Positions 26,361-36,437 of a DNA stretch of 64,000 nt are shown here, piece by piece (position 1 is the first letter of the stretch; every line of letters begins with the position of its first letter). Source of the stretch: Bifidobacterium apousia. GTDB taxonomy: Bacteria; Actinomycetota; Actinomycetes; Actinomycetales; Bifidobacteriaceae. The stretch is from assembly GCF_007559275.1 (NCBI RefSeq), contig NZ_VMHK01000007.1, forward strand, positions 1 through 64,000, written 5' to 3'. A program made the position numbers and the translations under genes. The notes beneath the pieces were generated by a model that was given only the letters and a program-made list of their open reading frames with translations, was not told the DNA's origin and searched no databases.

Positions 26361-28709
26361 ATGGTGGCGAAAAAGCCTGATAAGGGAAAGTCCTATGGTG
26401 CCGGCAGTCTGACGGTTCTGGATGGGCTGGACGCAGTGCGCAAGCGTCCAGGCATGTACATCGGAACCACGGACAGCCAGGGGCTCATGCACTGCCTTTG
26501 GGAGATCATCGACAACGCCGTGGACGAGGCCTTGGCCGGCCAGTGCGACCACATCAAGGTCATCCTGCACAGGGACGGCTCCATCGAGGTGGACGACAAC
26601 GGCCGAGGCATCCCCGTCGATACTGAGCCGCGGACCGGGCTGACCGGCGTGGAGGTGGTTCTGACCAAGCTTCACGCGGGCGCCAAGTTCGGCAACTCTT
26701 CATACACGGCTGTCGGCGGCCTGCACGGCGTGGGCTCTTCGGTGGTCAATGCCTTGAGCTCCCGACTGGACGTGGAGGTGGACAGGGACGGCAAGACCCA
26801 CCGGATGCGCTTCCACCAGGGCCATCCCGGCACCTATCAGGACCCTGATCCGGAGCATCCTTCGCCCGATTCGCCCTTCAAACGCACCAGGAAGAACCGA
26901 CCTACGCCCCTGGAGGTGGTGGGCAGCGTGCCCAAGTCCCGGACCGGCACCAGGGTGCGCTACTGGGCCGACCCAGAAATTTTCAACTCGACGGCCCGGT
27001 TCAGCTACGCTCAGCTGATCGACCGGGTGCGTCAGACCAGCTTCCTGGTGCCCGGCCTCAAGATCACCGTGGTCGACGACCGCATCCCCGCCACAGGAAG
27101 CGCCGAGCAGGATCTGCGCCTGGAGGTTGACGGCGAACCCGCTGCGGAGTCGAGCGGCCAGGACGATCAAGGGAGCCTTCGCGAATCGCTTGGCAGCGGC
27201 GACCTCCCTGAAGAAGATGCCGGAGAAGAAGGTGCCGGAGACGCGCAGGCGGACGATGCCAGCCTTTCGGCCACCGAGCAGGCCGACCGGGCCATGCTGC
27301 AGCCGGAGGACGAGTCCGGCCATCAACGGGTGGAGGAGTTCCTGCACACCGGCGGGGTGACGGACTTCGTGGACTTCCTGTCCAAGGGCGAGCCAGTCAG
27401 CGACATCTGGCGGATCAGCGGCCAGGACACCTACCAGGAGGAGACCCAGCGTGTGGGCTCGGACGGGGAGCTGCACGCCGAGCAGGTGGAACGGGTCTGC
27501 GGGGTGGATATCGCCCTGCGCTGGGTCAACGACTACGATTCTGTCGTCCGCAGCTTCGTCAATGTGGTGGAGACGCCTGGCGGAGGCATGCACGTGGACG
27601 GGTTCATGAACGCCATGACCCGTCAGGTGCGCAAGGCCGTGGAGGCCAACGCCCGCCGCCTCAAGGTCAACCTCAAGGACTCCCATACCAAGGTGGAGCG
27701 CGACGACGTCCTGGCCGGGCTGGTGGCCGTGGTCACCGTGCGCATTGCCGAGCCGCAGTTCCAGGGCCAGACCAAGGACGTGCTGGGCACGGCCCAGGTC
27801 AAACCCATCGTCACCCGGATGACCGACGACCAGTTCGGCCAGATGATCAGCGGCTCCAAGCGCGGCTTCAAGGAGCAGTCCGGCCAGGTGCTGGAGAAGA
27901 TCGTGGGCGAGATGCACGCCCGCGTCCAGGCACGCAAGACCAAGGAGGTCACCAGGCGCAAGAACGCTCTGGAATCGGCTTCCATGCCCTCCAAGCTCTC
28001 GGATTCCATGCCCGGCAACGACGACATCGCCGAGCTGTTCATCGTCGAGGGCGACTCCGCCCTGGGCACGGCCAAGGCGGCACGAAACTCCATGTTCCAG
28101 GCCCTGTTGCCCATCCGCGGCAAGATCCTCAACGTGCAGAAGGCCTCCCTGTCCCAGATGCTGACCAACAAGGAGTGCGCCTCCATCATCCAGGTGGTCG
28201 GTGCCGGCTCGGGAGCCAGCTTCGACATCGACCAGGCCCGCTACAACAAGGTCATCATGATGACCGATGCCGACGTGGACGGCGCCCACATCCGCATCCT
28301 CCTGCTGACCCTCTTCTACCGCTACATGCGTCCGCTGATCGAGAACGGACGGGTCTACGCAGCCGTGCCGCCCCTGCATCGAATCGCCCTGGCAGGCAAG
28401 AACAAGGGGAAGTTCATCTACACCTATTCGGACGATGAGCTGGAGGGCAAGCTGGCTGACCTGCAGGCCAAGCACATCGACTACAATCCCGATGTGCAGC
28501 GCTACAAGGGTCTGGGCGAGATGGACGCCGACCAGCTGGCCGACACCACCATGGATCCCAGGACCCGCATGCTGCGCCGCATCCGCATGGAGGATGCCGC
28601 TCAGGCAGCCGGCATCTTCCCCCTGCTCATGGGGGACGACGTGCCGCCGCGCAAGCAGTTCATCGTGGACAATGCCGACGACTTCGACCGGAGCAAGATC
28701 GACACCTGA
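26361..28709 (+). CDS. parE: DNA topoisomerase IV subunit B (ParE), GyrB-like
   Basis: ATPase subunit of a type IIA topoisomerase that decatenates daughter chromosomes. The GHKL ATPase has EIIDNAVDEAL, DNGRGIPVD and GGLHGVGSSVVNALS. The TOPRIM domain has EGDSALGTAKAARN and DADVDGAHIR. A ~95-residue, very acidic insertion (about residues 255-350) interrupts the transducer domain. The pairing with a ParC-like subunit at 33696, rather than gyrA next door, favours topoisomerase IV over gyrase. The 782-residue start at 26361 follows GCGAGGTAA, a modest site. Confidence 0.9.
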   Translation: MVAKKPDKGKSYGAGSLTVLDGLDAVRKRPGMYIGTTDSQGLMHCLWEIIDNAVDEALAGQCDHIKVILHRDGSIEVDDNGRGIPVDTEPRTGLTGVEVVLTKLHAGAKFGNSSYTAVGGLHGVGSSVVNALSSRLDVEVDRDGKTHRMRFHQGHPGTYQDPDPEHPSPDSPFKRTRKNRPTPLEVVGSVPKSRTGTRVRYWADPEIFNSTARFSYAQLIDRVRQTSFLVPGLKITVVDDRIPATGSAEQDLRLEVDGEPAAESSGQDDQGSLRESLGSGDLPEEDAGEEGAGDAQADDASLSATEQADRAMLQPEDESGHQRVEEFLHTGGVTDFVDFLSKGEPVSDIWRISGQDTYQEETQRVGSDGELHAEQVERVCGVDIALRWVNDYDSVVRSFVNVVETPGGGMHVDGFMNAMTRQVRKAVEANARRLKVNLKDSHTKVERDDVLAGLVAVVTVRIAEPQFQGQTKDVLGTAQVKPIVTRMTDDQFGQMISGSKRGFKEQSGQVLEKIVGEMHARVQARKTKEVTRRKNALESASMPSKLSDSMPGNDDIAELFIVEGDSALGTAKAARNSMFQALLPIRGKILNVQKASLSQMLTNKECASIIQVVGAGSGASFDIDQARYNKVIMMTDADVDGAHIRILLLTLFYRYMRPLIENGRVYAAVPPLHRIALAGKNKGKFIYTYSDDELEGKLADLQAKHIDYNPDVQRYKGLGEMDADQLADTTMDPRTRMLRRIRMEDAAQAAGIFPLLMGDDVPPRKQFIVDNADDFDRSKIDT

Positions 28710-28749
28710 TCGACTTTCAGCAAGGCCCAAAAAGGGCGGGGAGGGGAGT

Positions 28750-31700
28750 ATGACGCATATGGGCGATCCCTTGGACAATTTCTCCCCGCAGACGGCCGAC
28801 TGGTTTCGCCGGACCTTTCCTGAGGGGCCCACGCCGACCCAGGTGCAGGCCTGGCCGGCCATCCGCGCAGGCGGCGATGCGCTGATTATTTCGCCCACCG
28901 GTTCGGGCAAGACCCTGGCCGCCTTTCTTTGGGCCATCGACGAGCTTATGACCAGGCCCCGGCGCTCCCGGAAGCCTGGGGTCGCCGTGCTCTACATCTC
29001 GCCCATGAAGGCCCTGGGGACGGATGTGGCCCGCAACCTGCAGGCTCCGCTGGAGGGCATAGCAGAGCGATTTGAACAACAGGGACGCCAAGCACCCAAG
29101 GTCCGGACGGGCATCCGCACCGGAGATACCGACGCCCGCGGCCGCAGGGCCCTGGCCGCCCATCCGCCGGATATTCTGGTCACCACCCCCGAATCCCTCT
29201 ATCTGATGCTGACCTCCAAAACGGCCAGCACGCTGAAGAACGTGCAAACCGTTATTGTGGACGAAATCCACGTTTTGGCGGGCAATAAGCGCGGGGCTCA
29301 TCTGGCCCTGAGCCTGGAGCGCCTGGACGACCTGGTCGGAGGGCCTGTGCAGCGGATAGGCCTGTCGGCTACGGTCCGCCCGCCCGAGCAGGTGGCACGT
29401 TTCCTGGGTGGCAGCCGTCCGGTCAGTCTGATCCAGCCCAAGTCGTCCACAGCCATGGACCTGCGCCTGATCGAGCCCCTGGAGGACATGGCCGATCTGG
29501 CGGCGCCGCCCGGCGAGCCCGGTCAGGAGGGTCAGGAGGGCGACCAAAGAAGCGGATCCATCTGGCCAGCCATCGAGCGGGCCATTCTGGATCAGGTGCT
29601 GTCCCACCGCACCACCCTGGTCTTCGTAAACTCCCGAGGGCTCGCCGAACGCCTGACCGCCCGGCTGAACGACCTGCATCAAGCCGATGTAAGCCAGGGC
29701 GGCCGGTATTGGAACGGGCGTGACCGGTCAGGTCCCTCTGACAAGTCCGAGCCGGCCAGGGAGCCCGCCCACTACGATTCGGCCACCGGGTCCACCTCCG
29801 AGAGAACCTCTGGCCAAACTGTCGACCAACCCATTGCCATGGCCCACCATGGATCGGTGTCCAAGGAACGCCGGCGCCAGGTGGAGGATGACCTCAAGGC
29901 CGGCAGACTGCGCTGTGTGGTGGCCACCTCCAGCCTGGAGCTGGGCATCGATATGGGCTCGGTCGATCTGGTCATCCAGGTCAACGCCCCGCTGTCGACC
30001 GCCTCGGGACTGCAGCGGGTGGGCCGGGCCGATCACCAGGTCGGTCGGGTATCGCAGGCCAGGCTGTTCCCGCTGACCCGCGAGCAGATCCTGGAGTGCA
30101 CAGCCAGCATGGAAAGCATGGTCCAGGGCGACATCGAACCGACCATCATGCCCAGCAGTCCCTTGGATGTTCTGGCCCAGCAGACGGTGGCCGCAGCCGC
30201 CATGGGGCCGCTCAAGGAGCAGGACTGGCTGACCACGGTCAGACGGGCCGCGCCCTTCGCCCACCTGGATCAGCAGGTCTACCGGGCGGTGCTGGGCATG
30301 CTCAGCGGCGCCTACACCTCCCAGGATTTCACCGCTTTCCGCCCCATCTTGGTCTGGGACCACCAGACCGGCATCCTGACGGCCCGCCCCGGCGCGCAAC
30401 GACTGGCGGTGACCTCCGGGGGCACCATTCCCGACCGTGGCTCCTACAGCGTGGTCATGCCCTCCGAGGCCGCCGGCGGCAAGCCACGACGAGTGGGGGA
30501 GCTGGACGAGGAGATGGTCTACGAGTCCCGCAAGGGGGACGTGATCACCCTGGGCACCACCTCCTGGAGGATCCAGCAGATCACCCGCGACCGTGTGGTG
30601 GTGGTGCCCGCTCCGGGGCGCTCCGCCAGACTGCCTTTCTGGCACGGGGAGGGCACCGGCCGTGACTCTGTCTTCGGCCGTCGTCTGGGCAGGCTGGCCA
30701 GGGAACTGTCCCAGGGCCTGATACCGGCAGTCCAGACTGCCTCCGGTCGGCCGGGCTTCACGCAACCCGTCTGTGCTCGTCTGCTGGAGGACGGCCTGGA
30801 CCGTCCTGCCATCAACAATCTGGCCGCCCTTCTGGCCGAGCAGCAGGCCTCCACCGGCCGGGTGCCCGACGACCGGCATTTGGTGGTCGAGCGCTGCCCC
30901 AACGAGGAGGGCGATCTGAGGCTGATCCTCCATTCGCCATACGGCCGCAGGGTCAACGAGCCCTGGGCCCTGGCCATCGCCGCCCGGCTCTCCCGCGAGC
31001 GGGGATACGACGGATCCGTCTGGGCGGGGGAGGACGGCATCGTCGTGCAGATCCCGGGCACAGATGCCTTCCTGGAAGACCAGCGAATATTCGGATTCAC
31101 CTCCGATCAGGTGGAGCGCGAGGTCCGACGTCATCTGGTCGGCTCGGCGCTCTTCCAGGCCCGCTTCCGCCAGTGCGCAGCCCGCTCGCTCTACATGCCC
31201 AGGATGGAGCCGGGCCGCAGGGTTCCGCTCTGGCAGCAGCGTCTGCGGGCCTCCCGTCTGCTGGACGCGGCCCTGAAGGAGGACGACTTCCCCCTGGTTC
31301 TGGAGACCATGCGCGAATGCCTCCAGGATGTCTACGACATGCCTGCCCTGCGCGAGCTCATGACCGACCTGGAGCAGGGGAGCGTCCGTCTGGTCCCGGC
31401 CTCCACCAAGACCCCCTCGCCCATGGCCTCAGGACTGCTCTTCGGCTACCTAGGGACCTTCATGTACCAGTACGACATGCCCAAGGCCGAGCGCGACGCC
31501 GCCATGCTGGCCATCGACTCCGACCTGCTGGAGCAGATGGTCGGCCAGGTGGACATGGCTGACCTCCTGGACCAGGAGACCGTCGATCAGGTGACTGCTG
31601 ACCTGCAGCGGCTTTCGCCCAAGACCCGGGCCAGGGGGGCCGAGGGACTGGCCGACCTGCTGCGCACCCTGGGCCCCATGGATCTGGCCGGGATTGGTCG

Positions 31701-33678
31701 GCGCATGCGCGGGCAGGAGGACGAACCGGTGACGGAGGCACAGGTCCGGGCCATGCTGGAGGAGCTGCAGGCCCAGTCCAGGGTGGTTCCGGTCAGGTTA
31801 GGCACTCGCGACTGCTGGGTATGGGCCGGCCAGGCAGGACGGCTGACGGCGGTCCTGGGCCCAGGCGTCATCCAGCCATCCGCCCAGCCGACAAAGGAAT
31901 CAGAATCAGACAGCGAGGCCTTCGACCAGCTGGTCAGGCAATATGCCGCAGTCCATGGGCCGTTCACCACCGAGGACCTGGCCGGCCACCTGGGTCTGGG
32001 CGGTGCTCTCTTGGAGGACAGGCTGCGTTCCCTGGTCGCACGCGAGCTGCTCATGACCGGGGTCTTCCCCCGTCCCGACCTGAGCGCCTATGGCGAGCCC
32101 GGATGGGAGGGAGGCGAACCCCGCCGAGGATGGCTGGATCCCGAGGTCTTCCGTCGGCTGCGCTCGCGGTCCCTGGCCAAGGCCAGCAAGGCCGCCAGTC
32201 CCGTCCCCGGCCATGTCTACAGCGACTTTCTTCTTCACCGGCAGGGTCTGGCGCCCCTGGGCCAGGAGCCCTTGATGGGCACCGAAGGACTGCTGGAGGT
32301 GATCGGGCAGCTGGAGGGGCTGGCTCTGCCGCCCGAACTCTGGGAGTCGGCCATCTTCCCGGCCAGGGTGCGTGATTACGGCCCGGCATTGATGGACGAC
32401 CTGCTGGCCTCGGGCCAGGTGGTCTGGGTGGGGTCCGACCAGGGGGAGGGCCCGCTGGGCGCCATGACCTTTTATCTGGCCGAGGACCTGGACGAGGAGC
32501 TTCCAGCACAGTCCGCCGGCCCTCCGTCAGTCACGAATGAGGCCGGCAAGGCGGGCAACCCGGGCAAGGCGGGCGATCGGGAAGAGGCCCTGCTGGGTGT
32601 TTTGGCCGATGGGGGAGCCTACCGCTTCGATCGGCTTCTGCGCGCCTGTGCCAGTCGGGGCGGGGACGACATTGAGTCCCCTGTTTCTGAGGCCCCCGAC
32701 CAGGAGGCCATGGCCCGGTCGCTCTGGGGCCTGGTCAGGCGTGGGCTGGTCACCAATGCCTCCCTGGCTCCGGTTCGGCGCCTGGTTCGAGGATCAGGCT
32801 CACCGACCTCGGGCAGGACGCGCCGGTTGCCCCATGGTCTGCGTGGACACGGCAGGTCCTTGGCGCGCGCTGCCTTGGCGCGGGCGACCGGCTCGTCAGC
32901 GCTGTCAGCGGCGGCGGAGGGATTCTGGACCCTGGTTGCGGATGAGCGCTCAGCAGCGAGAGGTGCAGCGGGGACTGGCATGGCTGATGCAAACCACAAG
33001 CTCAGCGGTGGCCAGGATGATGACCGGGAGCGGACCGTCCGCCTGGTCCACGACGAGCAGGCCATTCTGGACCGCTATGGGCTCCTGGCCCCGGTCCTGC
33101 CAGAAGTGCGATCCCTGCCCGGGGGATTCTCGGCCCTCTATCAGGTCTGCAGACGCATGGAGGAGGCCGGCCAGCTGACGCGTGGGGTCATCGTCGACGG
33201 TTTCGGCGGCGCCCAGTTCGCCCCCCGGGAGGTGATCGACCAGCTCAGAGGCTTCCAGGAGGATGAGCGCAATGACGATGGCGAAGGCGGATCGAAGCAG
33301 CGCCCGCCCGAGCCCGTGGTCATGGATGTGACGGATCCTGCCAACCTCTATGGCACGGCCCTAGCATGGCCGGCCACATCAGGGGACGGCGGCGGACGGC
33401 CCATTCGGCGGATAGGGAACCTCCTGGTGCAGAATCGAGGCCGCGCCCTGGTCTATGCGGCGCCCAAGGGGCATCATCTGCTGGTCTTCGGTGAGCCCGA
33501 GCGTGGATTGCTGGAGGCCGCCTTCGCCCAGCTGGCCTCATGGCTGAGGCGGGGCGGACAGGGACGCATCCTCTTCAGTGATGCCAATGGCCGGCCCCTG
33601 ACCATGCGCGAACCGGTGGGCATGGCCCTGGCCGCAGCCGGGTTCACGGCCGGTCCGGGCGGCATGGCACTCTACTGA
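28750..33678 (+). CDS. lhr: Large ATP-dependent helicase Lhr
   Basis: At 1642 residues this is the largest gene in the window. Lhr is a 3'-5' SF2 helicase linked to DNA repair. Domain 1 has SPTGSGKTLAAF (Walker A), VDEIHVL and LSATV; domain 2 has HHGSVSKERR, ATSSLELGIDMG and the motif VI region. A winged helix and Lhr core follow, then a ~700-residue C-terminal part. Motif VI reads QRVGRADHQVG where the usual is QRVGRAGHQVG; the Asp is residue 428. A polar insertion (~300-365) precedes HHGS. GGGGAGG lies five bases before the ATG at 28750. It ends 17 bases from convergent parC. Confidence 0.93.
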   Translation: MTHMGDPLDNFSPQTADWFRRTFPEGPTPTQVQAWPAIRAGGDALIISPTGSGKTLAAFLWAIDELMTRPRRSRKPGVAVLYISPMKALGTDVARNLQAPLEGIAERFEQQGRQAPKVRTGIRTGDTDARGRRALAAHPPDILVTTPESLYLMLTSKTASTLKNVQTVIVDEIHVLAGNKRGAHLALSLERLDDLVGGPVQRIGLSATVRPPEQVARFLGGSRPVSLIQPKSSTAMDLRLIEPLEDMADLAAPPGEPGQEGQEGDQRSGSIWPAIERAILDQVLSHRTTLVFVNSRGLAERLTARLNDLHQADVSQGGRYWNGRDRSGPSDKSEPAREPAHYDSATGSTSERTSGQTVDQPIAMAHHGSVSKERRRQVEDDLKAGRLRCVVATSSLELGIDMGSVDLVIQVNAPLSTASGLQRVGRADHQVGRVSQARLFPLTREQILECTASMESMVQGDIEPTIMPSSPLDVLAQQTVAAAAMGPLKEQDWLTTVRRAAPFAHLDQQVYRAVLGMLSGAYTSQDFTAFRPILVWDHQTGILTARPGAQRLAVTSGGTIPDRGSYSVVMPSEAAGGKPRRVGELDEEMVYESRKGDVITLGTTSWRIQQITRDRVVVVPAPGRSARLPFWHGEGTGRDSVFGRRLGRLARELSQGLIPAVQTASGRPGFTQPVCARLLEDGLDRPAINNLAALLAEQQASTGRVPDDRHLVVERCPNEEGDLRLILHSPYGRRVNEPWALAIAARLSRERGYDGSVWAGEDGIVVQIPGTDAFLEDQRIFGFTSDQVEREVRRHLVGSALFQARFRQCAARSLYMPRMEPGRRVPLWQQRLRASRLLDAALKEDDFPLVLETMRECLQDVYDMPALRELMTDLEQGSVRLVPASTKTPSPMASGLLFGYLGTFMYQYDMPKAERDAAMLAIDSDLLEQMVGQVDMADLLDQETVDQVTADLQRLSPKTRARGAEGLADLLRTLGPMDLAGIGRRMRGQEDEPVTEAQVRAMLEELQAQSRVVPVRLGTRDCWVWAGQAGRLTAVLGPGVIQPSAQPTKESESDSEAFDQLVRQYAAVHGPFTTEDLAGHLGLGGALLEDRLRSLVARELLMTGVFPRPDLSAYGEPGWEGGEPRRGWLDPEVFRRLRSRSLAKASKAASPVPGHVYSDFLLHRQGLAPLGQEPLMGTEGLLEVIGQLEGLALPPELWESAIFPARVRDYGPALMDDLLASGQVVWVGSDQGEGPLGAMTFYLAEDLDEELPAQSAGPPSVTNEAGKAGNPGKAGDREEALLGVLADGGAYRFDRLLRACASRGGDDIESPVSEAPDQEAMARSLWGLVRRGLVTNASLAPVRRLVRGSGSPTSGRTRRLPHGLRGHGRSLARAALARATGSSALSAAAEGFWTLVADERSAARGAAGTGMADANHKLSGGQDDDRERTVRLVHDEQAILDRYGLLAPVLPEVRSLPGGFSALYQVCRRMEEAGQLTRGVIVDGFGGAQFAPREVIDQLRGFQEDERNDDGEGGSKQRPPEPVVMDVTDPANLYGTALAWPATSGDGGGRPIRRIGNLLVQNRGRALVYAAPKGHHLLVFGEPERGLLEAAFAQLASWLRRGGQGRILFSDANGRPLTMREPVGMALAAAGFTAGPGGMALY

Positions 33679-33695
33679 GCCCTTGCTGAGCGCCC

Positions 33696-36332
33696 TCAGG
33701 CCACGAAGGCGATGGGCGCTGCCAGCTCCTGGCCGGAGGCGTCCCGGCGCATGTCCACTTCGGGCAGTTCGACCGGAGAACCGGCAGCGGTGCTGGCGTG
33801 CAGGGGCCAGGCGCCCACCCGGGCCAGCAGCAGGCTGTCCTGGCCCTTGAGGAAGCGCTGGGAGCGCACGCCTTTCGTTCCACGGCCCTTGACTGGATAC
33901 ATCTCCAGCGGGGTCAGCTTGGCGGATCCGTTCTCGGTGCCGGGCAGGGCCTCTGAGTCGCCGGCCACGGTCAGGACCACGGCCCCGGCCTGGGTGCTCA
34001 TGCCATCCTCGCCGGTCTCCTGATAGGTCCAGCCGATCTCTCCGGCCGGCACGACCGCGAAGGCGGCGACCTGGCAGCCCTGGGCCAGACGGATGCCGGC
34101 CATGCCGGCCGCATTGCGGCCCTGGGGGCGAACCTTGTCCCCGGTGAAGGTCAAGAGGCTGGCATCCGAGGAGATGAGTACCATGCGGTCCCCGTCCTGG
34201 CAGGGGGCCGCGAAGACTACCTGGTCGTCACCCTTGAGGTCGATGACTGGCCATGAGTCCATGGTGGTCGGGGATTCGCGGTTCCAGCGCTTGACCGTGC
34301 CCTGTCGGGTGCCCAGGGCCAAGGGGCGGGTGTCGGCCATGTCGATGACGGTGACGGCGTGCTCGTCGGCCTGAGGCTCGGTGCTGGCGGTCCCGCCCAG
34401 GAGCTCGTCAGCCACGATGCCCCCGCTCAGGTTGGGGTTGGCGGTGGCGGGGATCAGCGGCAGGTCGGCCACGGGGGCGGTGATCAGCCGTCCGGCCGTG
34501 GTGACCAGGCCGTAGGTGGCCAGGGTGGTGGTGGCAAATATGGCGATGATCTGGTCGTCATGCCCCCGGTCCTGGTTGCGCGGGCGCGACCGCCAGGCAT
34601 CCAGGGCGCCCGGGGTGCTGCGTGCCAGCAGGCCGGTGGCGCTCATCATGACCGTGCAGGGCTTGTCCTCCATGTGCAGGTCGCCGTCGCCACTGCCGCG
34701 GCTGGTTCCTCCGCTGGCTACCAGCGCAGCCTGCGACCCAGCGCCCACTTTGCCGGAGGTCTGCTGAGTGGTCTGCTGATCGCCAGCTGCTGCTGACTGC
34801 ACGGGGGCCAGGTCGCCGGAAGGCTCCTGGTCCAGGATGACCGTGCGCCTGGGCGTGCCCCACTGGGCCACCGCCTGATCCATCTCCTGGATGACCACCC
34901 GGTCCAGCTCGGCCGAGGAGCCCAGAATCCGCTCCAGCTCCTCCAGCTGCTTGTTGAGCTCGTCACGCTCGCCCTCCAGCTCGATCCGGCTCATCTTGGT
35001 CAGCCGCCGCAGCCGCAGGTCAAGAATGTACTGGGCCTGGGTCTGATCCAGATCGAAGACCGCCATCAGCCTGGTCTTGGCCGCATCCGCGTCGTCCGAG
35101 CTGCGGATGACCTGGATGACCTCGTCGATGTCGACCAGGGCCAGCAGGAGCCCCTCGACCAGGTGCAGACGCTCCAGGGCCTTCTTGCGGCGGAACTCGC
35201 TGCGCCGATGGATGACCGTGCGTCGGTGCTCCACCCAGACCTCCAGCAGCTCCTTGAGCCCCATGGTTCTGGGCCGTCCATGGACCAGGGCCACGTTGTT
35301 GATGGTGAAGGAGTCCTCCAGGGGCGTGTACTTGAAGAGCTTGCCCAGCACCTTGCCCGGGTCGAATCCCGTCTTGATCTCGATGACCAGGCGGGTCCCG
35401 TTGTGCCGGTCGGTCAGGTCGATGGCGCTGGAGATGCCCTCCAGCTTGTGGTTGCGCACCCCATCCGAGATGCGTTCCAGAACCCGCTCAGGGCCCACCA
35501 TGAAGGGCAGCTCGGTGACCACGATGGCCTTCTTGCGGGCGGTCACGTTCTCCAGGTGGGTGACGGACCTGGTCACGAAGGCCCCTCGGCCGTGCTCGTA
35601 GGCCTTGCGGATGCCGTCCCGTCCCACGATGACTCCGCCGCCGGGCAGATCCGGGCCGGGCACGTAGCGCATGAGCTCGTCCAGCCCTGCGTCCGGGTGA
35701 GCCATCAGATACTTGGCGGCGGCCACCACCTCGCCCAGGTTGTGGGTGATCATGTTGGTGGCCATGCCCACGGCGATGCCCGAGGCCCCGTTGACCAGCA
35801 GGTTGGGGATGGCCGAGGGCAGGACCTGGGGCTCCTTGAGCTTGTTGTCGTAGTTGGGGGAGAAGTCCACCGTGTCCTGGTCGATGTCGGCGTTCATGCC
35901 CAGGGCCGCAGGAGCCAGCCTGGCCTCGGTGTAGCGGGAGGCGGCAGGTCCGTCGTCCAGGGAGCCGAAGTTGCCGTGGCCGTCGACCAGGGGCAGGCGC
36001 ATGGCAAAGGGCTGGGCCAGCCGGACCATGGCCTCGTAGATGGAAGAGTCGCCATGGGGGTGCAGCTTGCCCATGACCTCGCCCACCGCCCTGGCGGACT
36101 TCATATAGGGGCGGTCGGGGTTGAGGTTCATCTGGCCCATCTGGTAGATGATCCGCCGCTGAACAGGCTTGAGTCCGTCGCGGGCATCGGGCAGGGCCCG
36201 TGCGTAGATGACCGAGTAGGCATATTCCAGGAAGGACTTGCTCATCTCCTCGTTCAGAGGGGTTTCGACGATGTGCTCCTTGACCTGCCGGGGGTCGTAT
36301 CCCGCCGCCTTGCTCCTGCGATGAGTTGCCAT
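33696..36332 (-). CDS. parC: DNA topoisomerase IV subunit A (ParC), GyrA-like
   Basis: Breakage-reunion subunit, partner of ParE. The active-site Tyr134 lies in [11 protein letters not shown]. The quinolone-resistance region [19 protein letters not shown] (residues 91-109) has Ser at the GyrA-83 position and Glu at the GyrA-87 position. The YEAM...PLVDGxGN pattern is ParC-like. The C-terminal beta-pinwheel lacks a canonical GyrA box (only GRGTKGVR), consistent with a decatenase. A Gln/Ala/Thr-rich linker (~555-600) leads to it. The ATG at 36332 has AGGAG seven bases upstream, giving 878 residues. The strand is opposite to parE, with lhr between. Confidence 0.9.
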   Translation of the reverse strand: MATHRRSKAAGYDPRQVKEHIVETPLNEEMSKSFLEYAYSVIYARALPDARDGLKPVQRRIIYQMGQMNLNPDRPYMKSARAVGEVMGKLHPHGDSSIYEAMVRLAQPFAMRLPLVDGHGNFGSLDDGPAASRYTEARLAPAALGMNADIDQDTVDFSPNYDNKLKEPQVLPSAIPNLLVNGASGIAVGMATNMITHNLGEVVAAAKYLMAHPDAGLDELMRYVPGPDLPGGGVIVGRDGIRKAYEHGRGAFVTRSVTHLENVTARKKAIVVTELPFMVGPERVLERISDGVRNHKLEGISSAIDLTDRHNGTRLVIEIKTGFDPGKVLGKLFKYTPLEDSFTINNVALVHGRPRTMGLKELLEVWVEHRRTVIHRRSEFRRKKALERLHLVEGLLLALVDIDEVIQVIRSSDDADAAKTRLMAVFDLDQTQAQYILDLRLRRLTKMSRIELEGERDELNKQLEELERILGSSAELDRVVIQEMDQAVAQWGTPRRTVILDQEPSGDLAPVQSAAAGDQQTTQQTSGKVGAGSQAALVASGGTSRGSGDGDLHMEDKPCTVMMSATGLLARSTPGALDAWRSRPRNQDRGHDDQIIAIFATTTLATYGLVTTAGRLITAPVADLPLIPATANPNLSGGIVADELLGGTASTEPQADEHAVTVIDMADTRPLALGTRQGTVKRWNRESPTTMDSWPVIDLKGDDQVVFAAPCQDGDRMVLISSDASLLTFTGDKVRPQGRNAAGMAGIRLAQGCQVAAFAVVPAGEIGWTYQETGEDGMSTQAGAVVLTVAGDSEALPGTENGSAKLTPLEMYPVKGRGTKGVRSQRFLKGQDSLLLARVGAWPLHASTAAGSPVELPEVDMRRDASGQELAAPIAFVA

Positions 36333-36437
36333 GCTCAAGCTCCTGCTCCTTCACGTTCCGCCTTATGATAACCGGACGGTCCGCCAAAGCATTCGCAGCA
36401 GGCATGCGGTGTCGGCCTGGGGTCTGACCGTGCTTGA

